Positions 35,789 through 48,800 of a DNA stretch of 64,000 nucleotides are shown here, piece by piece; positions within the stretch are counted from its first letter, which is position 1; each line of letters starts with the position of its first letter. This stretch comes from Nepenthes gracilis. Taxonomy: Eukaryota > Streptophyta > Magnoliopsida > Caryophyllales > Nepenthaceae. Made by a program: the position numbers and the translations under genes. The stretch spans positions 22,213,716 through 22,277,715 of the forward strand of contig BSYO01000003.1 of assembly GCA_033239525.1 (NCBI GenBank). The letters are read 5' to 3'. The notes beneath the pieces are model-generated. The model made no database searches, was not told the origin of the DNA, and saw nothing but the letters and a program-made list of their open reading frames with translations.

Positions 35789-38700
35789 CTGAGAAACAGT
35801 AGGAGAAAATGAAAATTACAAAGTCTCTAAATGCCAATTAGGAAAATAACTTTGGTAACGTGATTTCATTTCCTTTCTTTTTTCATGTCTAACTACCTAT
35901 GTAAGAGATCAGGAATTCTTGTATGCAAACGTTTCTTTTTTAGGAGACTAATCTGTTCAACGGCTTTCAATCTTCTTTCTTCCATATAAATATTGAAAAG
36001 AACGAGCACACTTCCATTGCACTTGCAAATAAGAACATGAATACGATAATTGATAAGGAAATTTTAAATCTCCAGGTACTGAACTCATTGAGTGCATTTG
36101 TGAAAATATTAACGCTAACTGGCAACCAATTCCTTCATTTTGATGCATCCAAACAAAAGCAACCTAGTAACAATCTCCCATGCCATATTAGCAGGTCAGA
36201 TAAAACTGCTTCTGGGAAAAAAATCAAAAGCCTGTGAAATTCATACTGCTAACATGGTTGACCTTCTTGCTTTTGCTACAGACTTCACATCATGCTAACT
36301 AAATTCCTAAATTACAAACTCATATTTTGCATATTGTTATCTTCATTTAATTAATCGAGCCAAATATAGTTGATATATCTTCAAGCAACATTCAAAGTAC
36401 TTTATTCTAAATACAGCATTTAGTCTACTGTGTCAAATACTGCCCTAACAGACAAAAATATTGAAGATTAATAATCAAGACTTGAGAGGGCATGATAAAT
36501 CAGACTACCTAAAATACCGAGTACTTTCTAGATCATGTGTTGTTAAAAAGAAAATAGCACTGGCATCCTCACGAAAAAAAATAGATACAGCTGGACAGTA
36601 AAGTTACTGTCAAACTTTATATGATTGCAGTTTTCCTTCTGAATTCCAAATTTCCTTTCCTTTGTTCAGCAAATATGATAAGAGATCATAAATATCTTCA
36701 CTCAATGCAGAAAAAGCGTAGACATCTCAGAACAATACCAAAAATAGCTTCATCAATCATGCAGCCAATATCGAAAGTACAAGCAGATGAATTCATGGAC
36801 CAGTGACTGAGAATTTCATAATAGCAACAAGAATGCTCCACTCATGGGCCAGCTGGCTACCATCACTTATTTAAAATCTTAACTCCTTGTAACCCTTATT
36901 TGAACTGCCATGGGAACACCCACTTGGAAAAATGCTAGTACTTATGATCTCTACAAAAAAGTAGCCAAATGTCAGAAAGAAATACATACCTGAGAGAGCC
37001 CCTTGAGTAAGGAACCAATATTAGGAATGGCGAACCAGTACATGTTCGGATCTATAAGTTGCCGGGTCTGGGATGAATTAGAAATGTCAGGAGCATAACA
37101 TCATCATATGAACAGAGTAAGAAATATAAGAAAAAAATAGTTTGAGTCGTCCAAAATATGTGCAAACAAGTGTACAATCACAATGAACCACAGAAGGAGA
37201 AAGCAAACGAGAGAGGAGTCTACACATGAAAGGTGAAGAGAAAAATAAAACAGAAACCAGATGTCCAGCACAGAACTGTAGGCCCCCAGCCCTTACTAAC
37301 AAATTGTGTTGCACTTTTCCAATTTTCAACCACACTAGGAGATTGATACGAAATTTACCAGGTTAATCCTTATGCTTTCCTCATGTGCAAGCATTACAAA
37401 ATTTTAGAGATAATAGGTTTGTGATGTAGAAGACCAACATAACTTGCCAGGATCAGATGTCCATTGAAAAGTCTCAAGGCCCCGCATGGGCAAAAAGAGG
37501 AAAAACTATACCACAATTCAAATGACATAAAGAAATTAAAAAACAGTAACTAGAAAGGCCTGACTTCACTTACAAGAACGCCTGCGTTGATCAGGAGAGA
37601 AATGTGCTCATCTTTCACATTGCCCCCATTTGATAACAGTAAACACTGATATTAGAAGCAGCACATTAGAGATGGTGGTCAATAAAAACAAACAGAAAGA
37701 GACAAACAATGTAAGAGAAATATTTCCACAAATATCTAAAACTATCCCTGCTAATACAACGAAGAGCTTGGAAAAAAATAGACAGGTCCCAAAGGCATAT
37801 TTGAAAGAGTCTAGTAACACTAGAAAAGGCATACTTAAGTGGTACTAGTTTTGACTTTGTTCATTATAGAGTAGAGAGACTGAGAGTTCTTATGCCCCTA
37901 TGTCAGATAGGAAAATTATTTCCTAGTTGGGGATGAAGTTAACCATATGCAATGCACATAGTTGCATTATTTAATTTTTCTATCATCACAAATATTGGAC
38001 GATACAAGTTTTAGATGATACATTTATTCTGAATATTGGCACTTAAACAAGTGCCTTTTATATTATGGGTGGATGGGGAAGGTGAGAGATAACAAGGGAT
38101 ACAAATGAAACTATAAATGTAACCAACATACAACAAGCAGAAAAAGAATAGACAATAAACAATCAGTAATTGACTAATAGATGACTTACCAGCTCATGGT
38201 GGTCAATACTGGGTTCCAACTTGGACATTATAACATGAGTCTTGAACCAATCAAAAACTGCAACATTGTCTTTCTTCTTAGTCTCCAACATTTTCATTGC
38301 ATGATCTACCTACAAAGAATTGATGGACTACTCACGATTTGTTGCACTGCTGGAGTTTGGAAATCTAAGTTTTTGACAGAACAGGTCGGTCTTGGTTGTT
38401 AAACAAGTTTCTAGCAATAACCAAAAAAATTGAAATGCATTTTAAACAACAGATTAATCAGATAGCTACCTAGTGCTCCAGGATTTTTCGCTACTACATC
38501 ATCTTACAATAATATCAGACAAAAAGTCAGCCAAAATCTCCTGGTGCAATCTGTGGGTGGGAAGGAAAAATATCCAAAGGACTGCTTTCATGTGTTGGCT
38601 TACAACACACCACTTACTAACAAGAGACAAACTCCAATCAGGGCATTATTGAAAAATGACAGATGTGAATTGTGCCATACGAGTCTAGAATCAAGGTAGC

Positions 38701-39840
38701 ACTTGCTCTTTCAATGCAAATACCCACAAGAACTACTAACCACTGTGCTGGAGAGACGTAAATTTAAAAGTATGAGGCTTCCAAATGATTAAGGATAGTT
38801 GCAGAAGGTCATAATAGAGAAATCAAGCATTCATGTTCTACATATGCCTCTTTTTATTTCTTCTGTCTATTAAACAAAGGAAACTACAAAATTTTTCCAT
38901 CCAACAGACGAGAACCAATAACAAGGAAACTACAATGTCTTGCAAGCCTAGGCAGTTTTCCTGGACAAGTTTGAGAAAAAAAAATAGCTCATTTTTCATA
39001 TTGGACCATCAAACTTGATCAACCATTAACAAGTAATCAATGTGGAGGGATTTGGAAAAAGGAAATGTAGAAATACTACTTCAAGGCCCATTACGCATCC
39101 AAAGACTTTTTGTTCTTTTTTGCATCTGTCATTTTGGCACAAATTTTTATATTTCAATACTATGATGGTCAGTATTGGTTTTTTCAATATTTTGGTAGCA
39201 TTTCAGGATATTTGCTTTTGTTTAGGGATTAATTGTGTCAAAATTATATTAGGCTATTATCATGTAGGTTATAATATTTAGTAATATTTTAAGATTTTAG
39301 TTTCCTGTTAGGGCACTAGTTTGGTGACTACACATTGACCCATAATATCTATGTTTAAGGAGCCAGTGATGAATTGTTGATTTTCCTCCCTTCTCATCTG
39401 ATCTCTCCCAGCCCTTAAGTCTATTAATCTTCTCTTCCATAGCTGAGGTAAGAGTGGGTTGAATCCTCATCAGCTCAGAGCAACAGCCACATCCAGATCT
39501 AATCTATCCACATTTCATCAGGTGACTTAATGTTTCCCATGGTCTCCATCCTCTTTCCTCTCATTCTCTTCTCTCCCTTGCCCTTACGGTATATTTGATT
39601 ATTAGAATGAAATAATATGAAAATATAATAACTATCTTTTGGAAATAGAACAAGGTGGGAATATAATTTAAAATTAATAATCTTTTATTTAGTTAGCAAC
39701 TTGGAATGGGTAAAATTAAATTAGGAATTAATTTTTTATAGCATAGTTGGTTGGAGGGAATAAGGTGAGAATAAAAATTTCTCCGTTTGGTGACAAATTT
39801 AATTGGAAATAAATATTCTTTGAGAATTGCTATTCCCCCA

Positions 39841-39894
<54 letters not shown>

Positions 39895-42800
39895 CACTGT
39901 TCTCACCTTATTCCTCATACTATTCTACAAACCAAACAATAAAATACTAATTCCCACTTTATTCTATTCCAACAATCAAACATGAAAATAACAATTCCAA
40001 CTCTATTCACATCCTATTCTATCCTCTAGAATAACTATTTTATTCTCACGTTAATTCATTCCAATAACCAAACGTACCGTTAATATTTGGTATAATCAAG
40101 GAATTAGTATAAAATAACTCTTTTATCATTATTTAAAGAAATAATATTTCAAAATATATTAGAAGGTTCTGATAGACTTAATCAAATTTGAGTTACTTGA
40201 TCAACCTAATTTTATCGACCCAAAATTTTATAAAATTTGGTCAAAATATATCCTTATTATAGACAGATATGGTAAATAAATTAGGTTTGATTAATTTTTT
40301 GGATAGGGTATGATCATGAGTGAAAGTAACTGATTCGAGCTGATCTAACCCAAATTATGAATTTTTTATAATATATTTTTTTTATTTCAATTAAATACCA
40401 ATTTTTAAAAATATTTTCACTAGATAATATCTTCATGTAATTAAAATTTTTATATAAAGACTCTTCATTTAAATACATACTTTAGTAATATGTTTGATAC
40501 ATCCTTGCATCCGGATTACCAAAAGAATTGGGATGCCACTTGATCTTTCCTGTTGGTCGATTTGAAGTAGATCCGGTTTTCATTATTTCGAATCTAAATA
40601 TTGTGTAACACAACTGGTAAAACAAGAGATCAAATAATGGAAGAACTCGCCTTGCGGTATATCCTCCGACCCTCAAATCAAAAATCTTTCTCATGCAGAT
40701 AGAAAGATCGGAAGATGAATGAATAATGCATAGATACATATTTCAAGAGATTGAGTGTTTACGGAGAACTGAGGCTCTGTGAGTGCACTTGGCTAAAGAA
40801 TAGCTTAGGGATGGGTAATTGAGCTTTATTGGTGCACTCGGCTAGAGAGTGGCTTAGAGGTAGAAGAGTGAGCTTCGGAGGGAGCAGTTGTGAAATGGGA
40901 GATTAAACTCCGATGGTGCGCTCGGTTAGGGAGCGATTTTGAGATATAGGATTGAACTCCAGCAGTACGCTTGGCTAGGGAGCAGCTTAGAGGTAGGGGA
41001 TTAAACTCCGGCGGTGCACTTGAAGTCGGAATGAAGTCTCTTTTTTTTCCTCTTTTTTCTTCCAAGGAAAGAAAAAGAAGAACCCCTCTCCCTTTGAGAA
41101 GGAGAGTGTTTGTAGAGTGTGAACTAGCTAACTATCAATAGGGTGTTGATGGCGCCGTGATTCCCTGGTGTCCTGGGGAAGCCACCCCATACTTTTTTGG
41201 CAAATTGTGCTTTTTCGGTGGCTAGAGCATGTCACACGAGCTTGCTTGATGAACAGGAACTACTAGGTGGACACCGTTGGGCCGCACTAGTGGGCTGTGC
41301 CGAGAGGATCTCGGGTCGTGCTGCTTGGATTCTAGGCCATGTAGGCCCTTTACTAGACTGTTGCTGCTTCTGGTGCGATTTGCTCTGTGGGCCTGCTCTA
41401 GGCCCGCCCATGGATTACCGAACCCATCACTAGCCCTCATGTCGGGGGAGCCTGAAATTTCAACTCTTGGCATGTTTCTGATTGGACGTCGTTGGCGGGT
41501 CTTCACACTCAATTTCCTTCCTGAGGCGCGCTCCTTCCCTATGCACTCCGCAGCTCTGGCGAGATTCAGTGCCAATTTAATGCTTTAGTGTTGGTGATCC
41601 TCCACCAATGGCGTTCTCCAGGCCGTCAACACGATCTACTTGATTTAATGAGGCACGGTCTCCGCCTCCGGCTATAAATGGAGGGGCTCTCATTAACTTA
41701 CTTCACAAATCATCCTCACCTACCAAATGGTGCAAGAATTCAGAGTTGGCATGGAGCCTACACAACCACGAGTTGGGATCAATGGAGACCCTTACCCAAT
41801 GTTTGAGGCTAAAGCCGTGGATATGCCTGAAGTCTAGCTTAATTTCCCTCTTTTGGGCCTAGCCCATTCCTTCCTCATGTTATAGTGGATGGGGTATGGG
41901 CCTTGGCAGTTGTCATCGTCTCTTCCTTGTCGGTGTTCAGACGTCCTCTCTGGAGCAATTTCGAAAGGCAAGCACCTCAGCCCATTCGAGGGGGTAATGC
42001 CTCTCTCCATTGGGGTGAGCGACTGTTTCCTCAATTGCGCTTGGTAGAACTGTTTCTGGAGACTGCAGGGGGAAGAGGAGCCCCCGACCTCACTCGGATG
42101 TCGTGCTCTAGCCTTTGTCACCACGTCGGGTCCGGTTGAGATCCCCGGGCCCACAAGTCATAGTCGCATCTTAGTACTTGGGTCTTGGAAAGTTGCTTCC
42201 TCGGCGAGTGCAGCAGCGTTGTGCTTTGCTCTCGCAACGAAGGGCTCTTCATGCACTCCCTGCTACACTTATTCTTACAAAGGGGGTGGACAGCAGGGAG
42301 GCTGATCTTCGGGAGGATAGTGGCTACATTTTGCTTTCTAATCACAGGTCTTCCCCAAAGTCATTTGGATGCATGTCGTCGGGTCATTACTCCATGTATT
42401 TTATTCCCTTCTGATGTTGTACGTCCGTTGTCAAAGTTTATACATTGTAAAAGAAATTAATGAATGAAACTGCCGAACATTATTTGCCTTCATATTGCAT
42501 GGTGCCAATACTCTAGCATGGTGTGAATAGTTGAAACGCTTGAATGCTATTTTGCGTTACTTGACATTTGACAATTTGACGGTCCGAGCGGCCGGTGACT
42601 CAGTCTTCTAGCAATCCATCTCACAACCGGTCGTCCCGGATGCTAGGTTGAGACACGAGACAGGCAGATCAGCCTCGGGCCCACCAAGGTTGCATGTCGT
42701 TAGTCTATAGTCTTGAGAAAATGGGGCGTCAGGCCATCATTGCCCATGCTGTCAACTTGTTGATCTAAGCATTGAGGTAGCGAGCTGTCAGCACACTGCG

Positions 42801-45800
42801 CAGAGGGGCATCACGTCAATGATCATGACGAGGCCAGCAAACAAACACACCGCAACACTCTGCGGTGAGGGCACATGCTGCGGCCATCATGGGGACACAC
42901 CTTTTCGATGCCTTGAAATGACATTGCTACTGAGCTGGGATACTGGCTATTTAAGAAGTGGTGCATTGCCGTTCTTGTGCCTCTTTACTTCTCAGAACAT
43001 CTCTACCCTAAGTCGCCACTTCCTTTTCTGACTCAAGCAATTTTCGAATGGCTTCCCAAGACGTTGCTGATATTCGATTGACCCCGTCTGGCAGGGATAT
43101 AGAGCTTTTTCATAGCAAATATCACATTTCAAGCTTCATCTCGCACGCTTAGCCCAGCGCAAAGGAAGTGGCTTTGCTCCCCTCCTCCAGCATTTATAAC
43201 CATTTACAAGGAGCATTTGCAGGTTAGTCTCCACATCCTACTTGTGAGAGAGCTGCACAAGATTCCGAAGGCCCTAGAGATCCCTGTGGCCCGCATCCAT
43301 CCTGATGTCGTCCGGCATTTGGTGGCTCTATGCGCCTTTTTCTATGCTAGGGGGCTTACTTTGGATACATGAGCTTTAAAGGTGCTTCTCTAGATTTGTC
43401 AAGAGGATGACTAGGTTTCCTTCACCCCCCGCGTAAGGTTTGAGATAAGTGGGGGAAACCCAAGCTCAACAAAAGGCTAGAGGTCGCGCTTCTTCTTCAT
43501 GGCAATCGACGCTGATTGGAGGGTGCCAAATAAATGGGGTAGGATCAACAGCACCTACGCCGGTGATGTCCTACTGCATGAGGAGCAGATGATGCGTCCT
43601 CTGACAACACTAGTAGAGGAACACGCAGCGCCCTACACCATATTGAAGATTGGGTCTCCCAGGGGGACTCTAGAGGGAGAGCCAGGGGAGGCTTCGCTGG
43701 AGGAAGGTGGCACCTCTATCACGCAGGGTCGCCATCCCGAGAGAAAGTTCAGGGCACTATTTTTTGGGGACTCTCCCGAGCAGGTCTCTGATGAGGTGGC
43801 TCCTCCATCACCTACCCTGTCTGAGGAATGCTAGAGGATTGATGCAGCCTACGCAAGGGCATCACCTCTGGTTGCTGGTGGGCCATCTAGCAGGCCAGGC
43901 TTGGACCAAGCTTTTTCAAATGATCTGGGCCTTGATGGCCCATTTGATGAATCCGAGGGCAAGGAGTCCTCAGTTGACTCTACTAACGAAGCAGAGGTCC
44001 CTTCGGCTGGTGGACCGGACCAGCCAGTCATTGCTGCGGTTACGCCGAGAGGGAGAACCCCAATTTTGATGGCTTCTTCCCCAGAAGCGTATGTGCCTGC
44101 TTCGCCCACCGTCCTTGTTGAGAAGAGCATTGGAAGGGTGTGGGCTGATGAAGAGACGATTAGGGATGACCCAATTTCGATTGTGCGCTGATTCACTTTT
44201 GTCCCGCACTGACTCTGCTTTGCCGACTAAACATTATCACTATCGTTGTTGGGCTTAAACAGACGCATTTGTCCGAATGTGCTCGCTCCCAGGACGGGGT
44301 CATGGCACTAAGAAATTCTTTGCTACCATCATCGCCAGGCTTAATCAAACGTGCTCGTCCGTTTGTGCTTGCTCCTGCAAGGAGGACGTGGCACGGGTAT
44401 GAGTGAGCCTCACATGGGTCGACCGGGTTTCCTGGCCATAGTCACCAGACTCAGGCAAAGTCTAGGTCATCGCCCACACGTAACCATTGGCACTCGGTCC
44501 TATTAGAGGACGTCATAACTTTCGTACGTTTAGTCCTAGTCCACCGGCCATTATTAACTGATGATGCTTGTCCCTTCGGGAGGGAGTTGTCGCATGGATG
44601 CTGAGAAGGCCCCTGAGGTTTTAATGGCCGCTTGATAGGGAGGTCCGACTCTTAGTCCGCAAGCCCCTTGGGCCATAATGTTCGACCTCATCTAGGCCGC
44701 TCAGTGATCAGGACAGAGGTTTCACATTTGACCATCTTAGAGCCGCTCAATTAATAGGACCGAGGTTTTAAACCGGGTCACAACCAGTTGGGTAGCAAGC
44801 GAATGAAGGTTCACCAGATTTAGAGGCAATCTAGGTTTTGAAATTTAATGTATGCAAACAAGCAATCAAATGATTGGCATAACAAACAAAACATGTAATA
44901 AATGATATTCAAGCACTTAGCATGTATGCACTTGACTTACCTACGCCTGGCAGGAAATCATCTGCTGCTTCTCTTAGGGCAGAGGGTGTTTTGGGCCCGT
45001 GGGACCATCCTTCTACTCTGGGGTCGTAGCTCATATGCCCTGTCGCGGAAGATTGTTCAGGCTAGGAATGGTCCCCACCAAGAAGGGGACTGACCATCCC
45101 GGTTGGAGGGCTTATGCTCGCAACCTCTACCCTTCGAAGGACTAGGTCTGTCATGCTTAACCAGCTGCTGATTTTGGATGCTAGGCTTTCATTACCAATA
45201 TGCAACTTGTAGGTATCAAGGGAGGAACCTTGCTCGGCCCGTAGGCAGCGTCTTCTAGCATGAAACGTCGCATGTAAGGAGCTGAGTACTTTGTCGCCAC
45301 TGAGGGTGTTCCAACTTGCCATCCTTGTTATGTTGGGAACTCGCATGGCCTTAGAAGCTCAGCTGAAGCACAGAAGTGATCCAAGTGGAGCACTGAATCG
45401 AAACATCGGTCACGGGCCTCCGTGTTCAGTTTCCCAATCCCACGAGGAGATGGTGACGACCGAACCTCCCTTTCTAACGGCGACCATGCTGGGTTGGCAA
45501 TGCACCTATTGGCATTGCATGAAGCTTCTTCCCAAAGGGGCCTCAGAGGGGCCTCCTATTATCACAGGAGTGGTGTGGACCATGTCTCTTTGGGCTTTCC
45601 ATCCTACCTATCATGACTCGGTCGGCCCTTTGGCTGCGGATAGGACCTGTCACTGGGTGGCCTCCCGGCCCCAAGATTGTTAAGCAATTGGATCTTCGAA
45701 GGAGGCTATCCTTTTCTCCAATCTCTCCTCTTGAACGCTGAGGTTTGGGAGTTGGAAGGCGGAACCCCCAACGTTGCATCTTCAGAGGGATACTAATAGT

Positions 45801-48800
45801 TTGGGGCCGCTTAAGACATGGCCCATCTTTGGGCGACGAGTGCCTGCACATCAGAGGCCAAGCGTTCGTTCTCGTGACTACCCACGAAGGGGTCGTGGCC
45901 ATGGGAATTGACGTCTATGGTGGGTGTTCTGGCTCGTGCCTTGGCATTGGCCATATATGCTCTTGTTGGAGTGGCTAGACTTTTCAATCGCTTTCCACAG
46001 ATGGTGCCAATGATACGTCCTTGGATACGAATTATTGAACGAGTTGAGGTGCCACTTGATCTTCCCTGTGGGTCGAGCAGAAGTAGATCTGGTCCTTGTT
46101 ACTTTGAATTTGGATCCTACGCAACACAACTGGCAAATAAAATGTCATAGGATGGCGGGATTCGCTCCCCGATATATCCTCCGACATTTAAATCAAAAAT
46201 CTTTCTCATGCAGATATAAAGATAGGAGGATGAATAAACAATGCGTAAATGCATGTTTTGGGGGATTGGATGTTTACGGAGGATTGAATTCCGATGAGTG
46301 CGCTCAGCTAGGGAGCGGTTTAGAGATGAAAATTTGAGCTCTGTCGGTGCACTGGGAGTCAAAGTCGACTTAGAGGTAGATGATTAAACTCCGGTGTTGC
46401 GCTCGGTTAAGGAGTGGCTTTGAGATGGAGGATTGAGCTCCGGTATTGCGCTCAACTAGGAAGTAGCTTTAAGATGGGGGATTGAGTTCCGGTGGTATGC
46501 TCAACTGGGGAGTAGCTTAGAGGTGGAGGAGTGAGCTCCAATGTTACGCTTGGCTAGGGAGCGACTTTGATATGGAAGATTGAGCTCCAATGGTGCGCTC
46601 GATTGGAAAATGGCATTGAGACGGAGGATTGAGCTCCGGCGGTGTCCTCGGAGTCAAAGTCAAGTCCCTTCTTTTTCCTCTTTTTTCCTCCAAGGAAAGA
46701 AAAAGAAGAAGCCCCTCTCCCTTCGAGAAGGAGGGTATTCGTAGAGTGCACACTAGCTAGCCGTCGATAAGATGTTGATGGCACCACGATTCCCTAGCGT
46801 CCTGGAGAAGCCACCCCTACTTTTCTTACAAGCTGCGCTTTTTCAGGTGGCCAGGGCATGTCGGACTGGCGATTGCGGCGGAACAAACTAATAATTACAC
46901 CGGCTTGCTTGTTGAACAGGAACTGCCAGGTGGACACTAATGGGCCACAGTAGTGGGCCAATCTGAAGAGCGTCCCTGGATACGAATTACCAAACGAGTG
47001 GAGGTGCCACTTGATCTTCCCAGTGGGTCGAGCAGAAGTGGATCTGGTCCTCATTACTTCGAATTTAGATCCTACGCAACACAACTGACAAATAAAATAT
47101 TAGAGGATGGCGGGACTCACACTCCGATATATCCTCCAACGTTTAAATCGAAAATCTTTCTCATGCAAATAGAAAGATATGATGATGAATAAATAATGCG
47201 TAGGTGCATGTTTCGGGGGATTGAGTTTTTACGGAAGACTGAATTCCGGTGAGTGCGCTTAGCTAGGGAGCGGTTTAGATATGAAAAATCAAGCTCCGTC
47301 GGTGCACTCGGGGTCAAAGTCGACTTAGAGGTAGAGGATTAAACTCTAGTGTTGTGCTCGGTTAGGAAGCGGTTTTGAGACGGAGGATTGAGCTCCGTGT
47401 TGCGCTCAGCCTAGGAAATAGCTTTGAGATGGAGAACTGAGTTCCGATGGTGTGCTCAATTGGAAAGTAGCTTAGAGGTGGAGTGAGCTCCAATGTTACG
47501 CTCGGCTAGGGAGTGACTTTGAGATAAAAGACTGAACTCCGGTGGTGTGCTCGGCTGGAAAATGGCTTTGAGAGAAAGCGGCTTAAAGGTGAAAGATTGA
47601 GCTCCGGTGGTGCGCTCGGAATCAAAGTCAAGTCCCTTCTTTTTCCTCTTTTTTCCTCAAAGGAAAGAAAAAGAAGAAGCCCCTCTCCCTTCGAGAAGGA
47701 GGGTATTTGTAGAGTGTACACTATCTAGCCGTCGATAAGATGTTGATGGCACCGCGATTCCCTGGTGTCCTGGGGAAGCCACACCTACTTTTCTTGCAAG
47801 CTGCGCTTTTTCAGGTGGCCAGGGTATGTCGGACTGAGCGATTGCGGCGCAACAAACTAATGGTTACACCGGCTTGCTTGTTGAATAGGAACTGCCAGGT
47901 GGACACCAATGGGCCACAGTAGTGGGCCAATCTGAAGAGCAGCCTCTATGGCCTATACTCTGCCGAATGGATCTCCGGTTGTGCTGCCTGGATTCTGGGC
48001 CGCGTTGACCCTTTGCTAGACTATTGCTGCTTCCGGGCGATCTGCTCTGCAAGCTTGCTCTAGGCCGACTCATGGATTACCGGACCCATCAATTTTAATA
48101 TACAAATTATAATTTTTAAAATATTTTATATTTTTACTTATTTTTTATATTCTATGAAATTTTAAAGAAAAATACTTTAATATACGAAAGCCCAAGTCTC
48201 AACTTGAACCAATCCAATTAAGATTATGAACATGTCCGGTTTAGCCCAACTAAGCGGTCATGAATTTTCATCTAAACTCGGCCCATATCCAACCCGAATC
48301 CAATTTTGATTAGATCTAATTTGGGATAAAGGTAAATAGAAAAAATATCTTAGAATAGTTATTCTTTGATAACTAGGAATAAAAAAATACCAAGAGAAGC
48401 AATTTTTTTATTTCTCATTTTAAAGGAATAACAATTCCTATCATTGATATAACTAAACAGTGGAATAATAATTTCACTAGGAATAATGTAGGAATATAAT
48501 TTCTATTCCATCCTACCAAATAAGCCATTATTGTTTCATATATCTATCAAAATAAGGTTAGAAGACCAAGATCCAAACCATCCTATTTTTTGTTATTGTA
48601 GATCATTTCTTGTCATTTCACATTTTTTTATTTTTCAGGCTATTTAGCCACGATTTTCGTCTCAGTTAAGTCAGGATTTTACTAGATTGACTATCTTCTT
48701 ATTTTTAGAAGATTATATTGGAGTCTGCTTCCTAGCTAAGTGTACCTTTAGTTGCATTAATATCAATTATCAAAATTGTCCCTTCTAAGTCCAATCATTG

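Larger units (their letters stand above)
40495..48090 (-). mobile_element. Decayed Ty3/Gypsy (Tat-like) retrotransposon with doubled 5' LTR
   Basis: Read on the minus strand, the order is LTR (48090-46971), a second LTR (46970-46011), primer site TTGGCACCATCTGTGGAAAG (ending near 45991), a degraded gag leader, a spacer with an antisense ORF, a GAGGGCTAG polypurine end, and the 3' LTR (41429-40495). The outer flanks ATGTT (40490-40494) and ATTTT (48091-48095) match at 4 of 5 bases, a likely diverged TSD. LTR ends are TGATGG and TATCA. No pol domains are visible in 4.6 kb of interior, so it is non-autonomous or internally deleted. It lies in STK19 intron 4 in the same direction as the gene. Confidence 0.78.

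Noticed and set aside
41197..42460. ORFs of 70-117 codons on both strands around 41.2-42.5 kb
   Set aside because: Overlapping frames on opposite strands within the LTR and spacer of a retrotransposon, with no recognisable domain.
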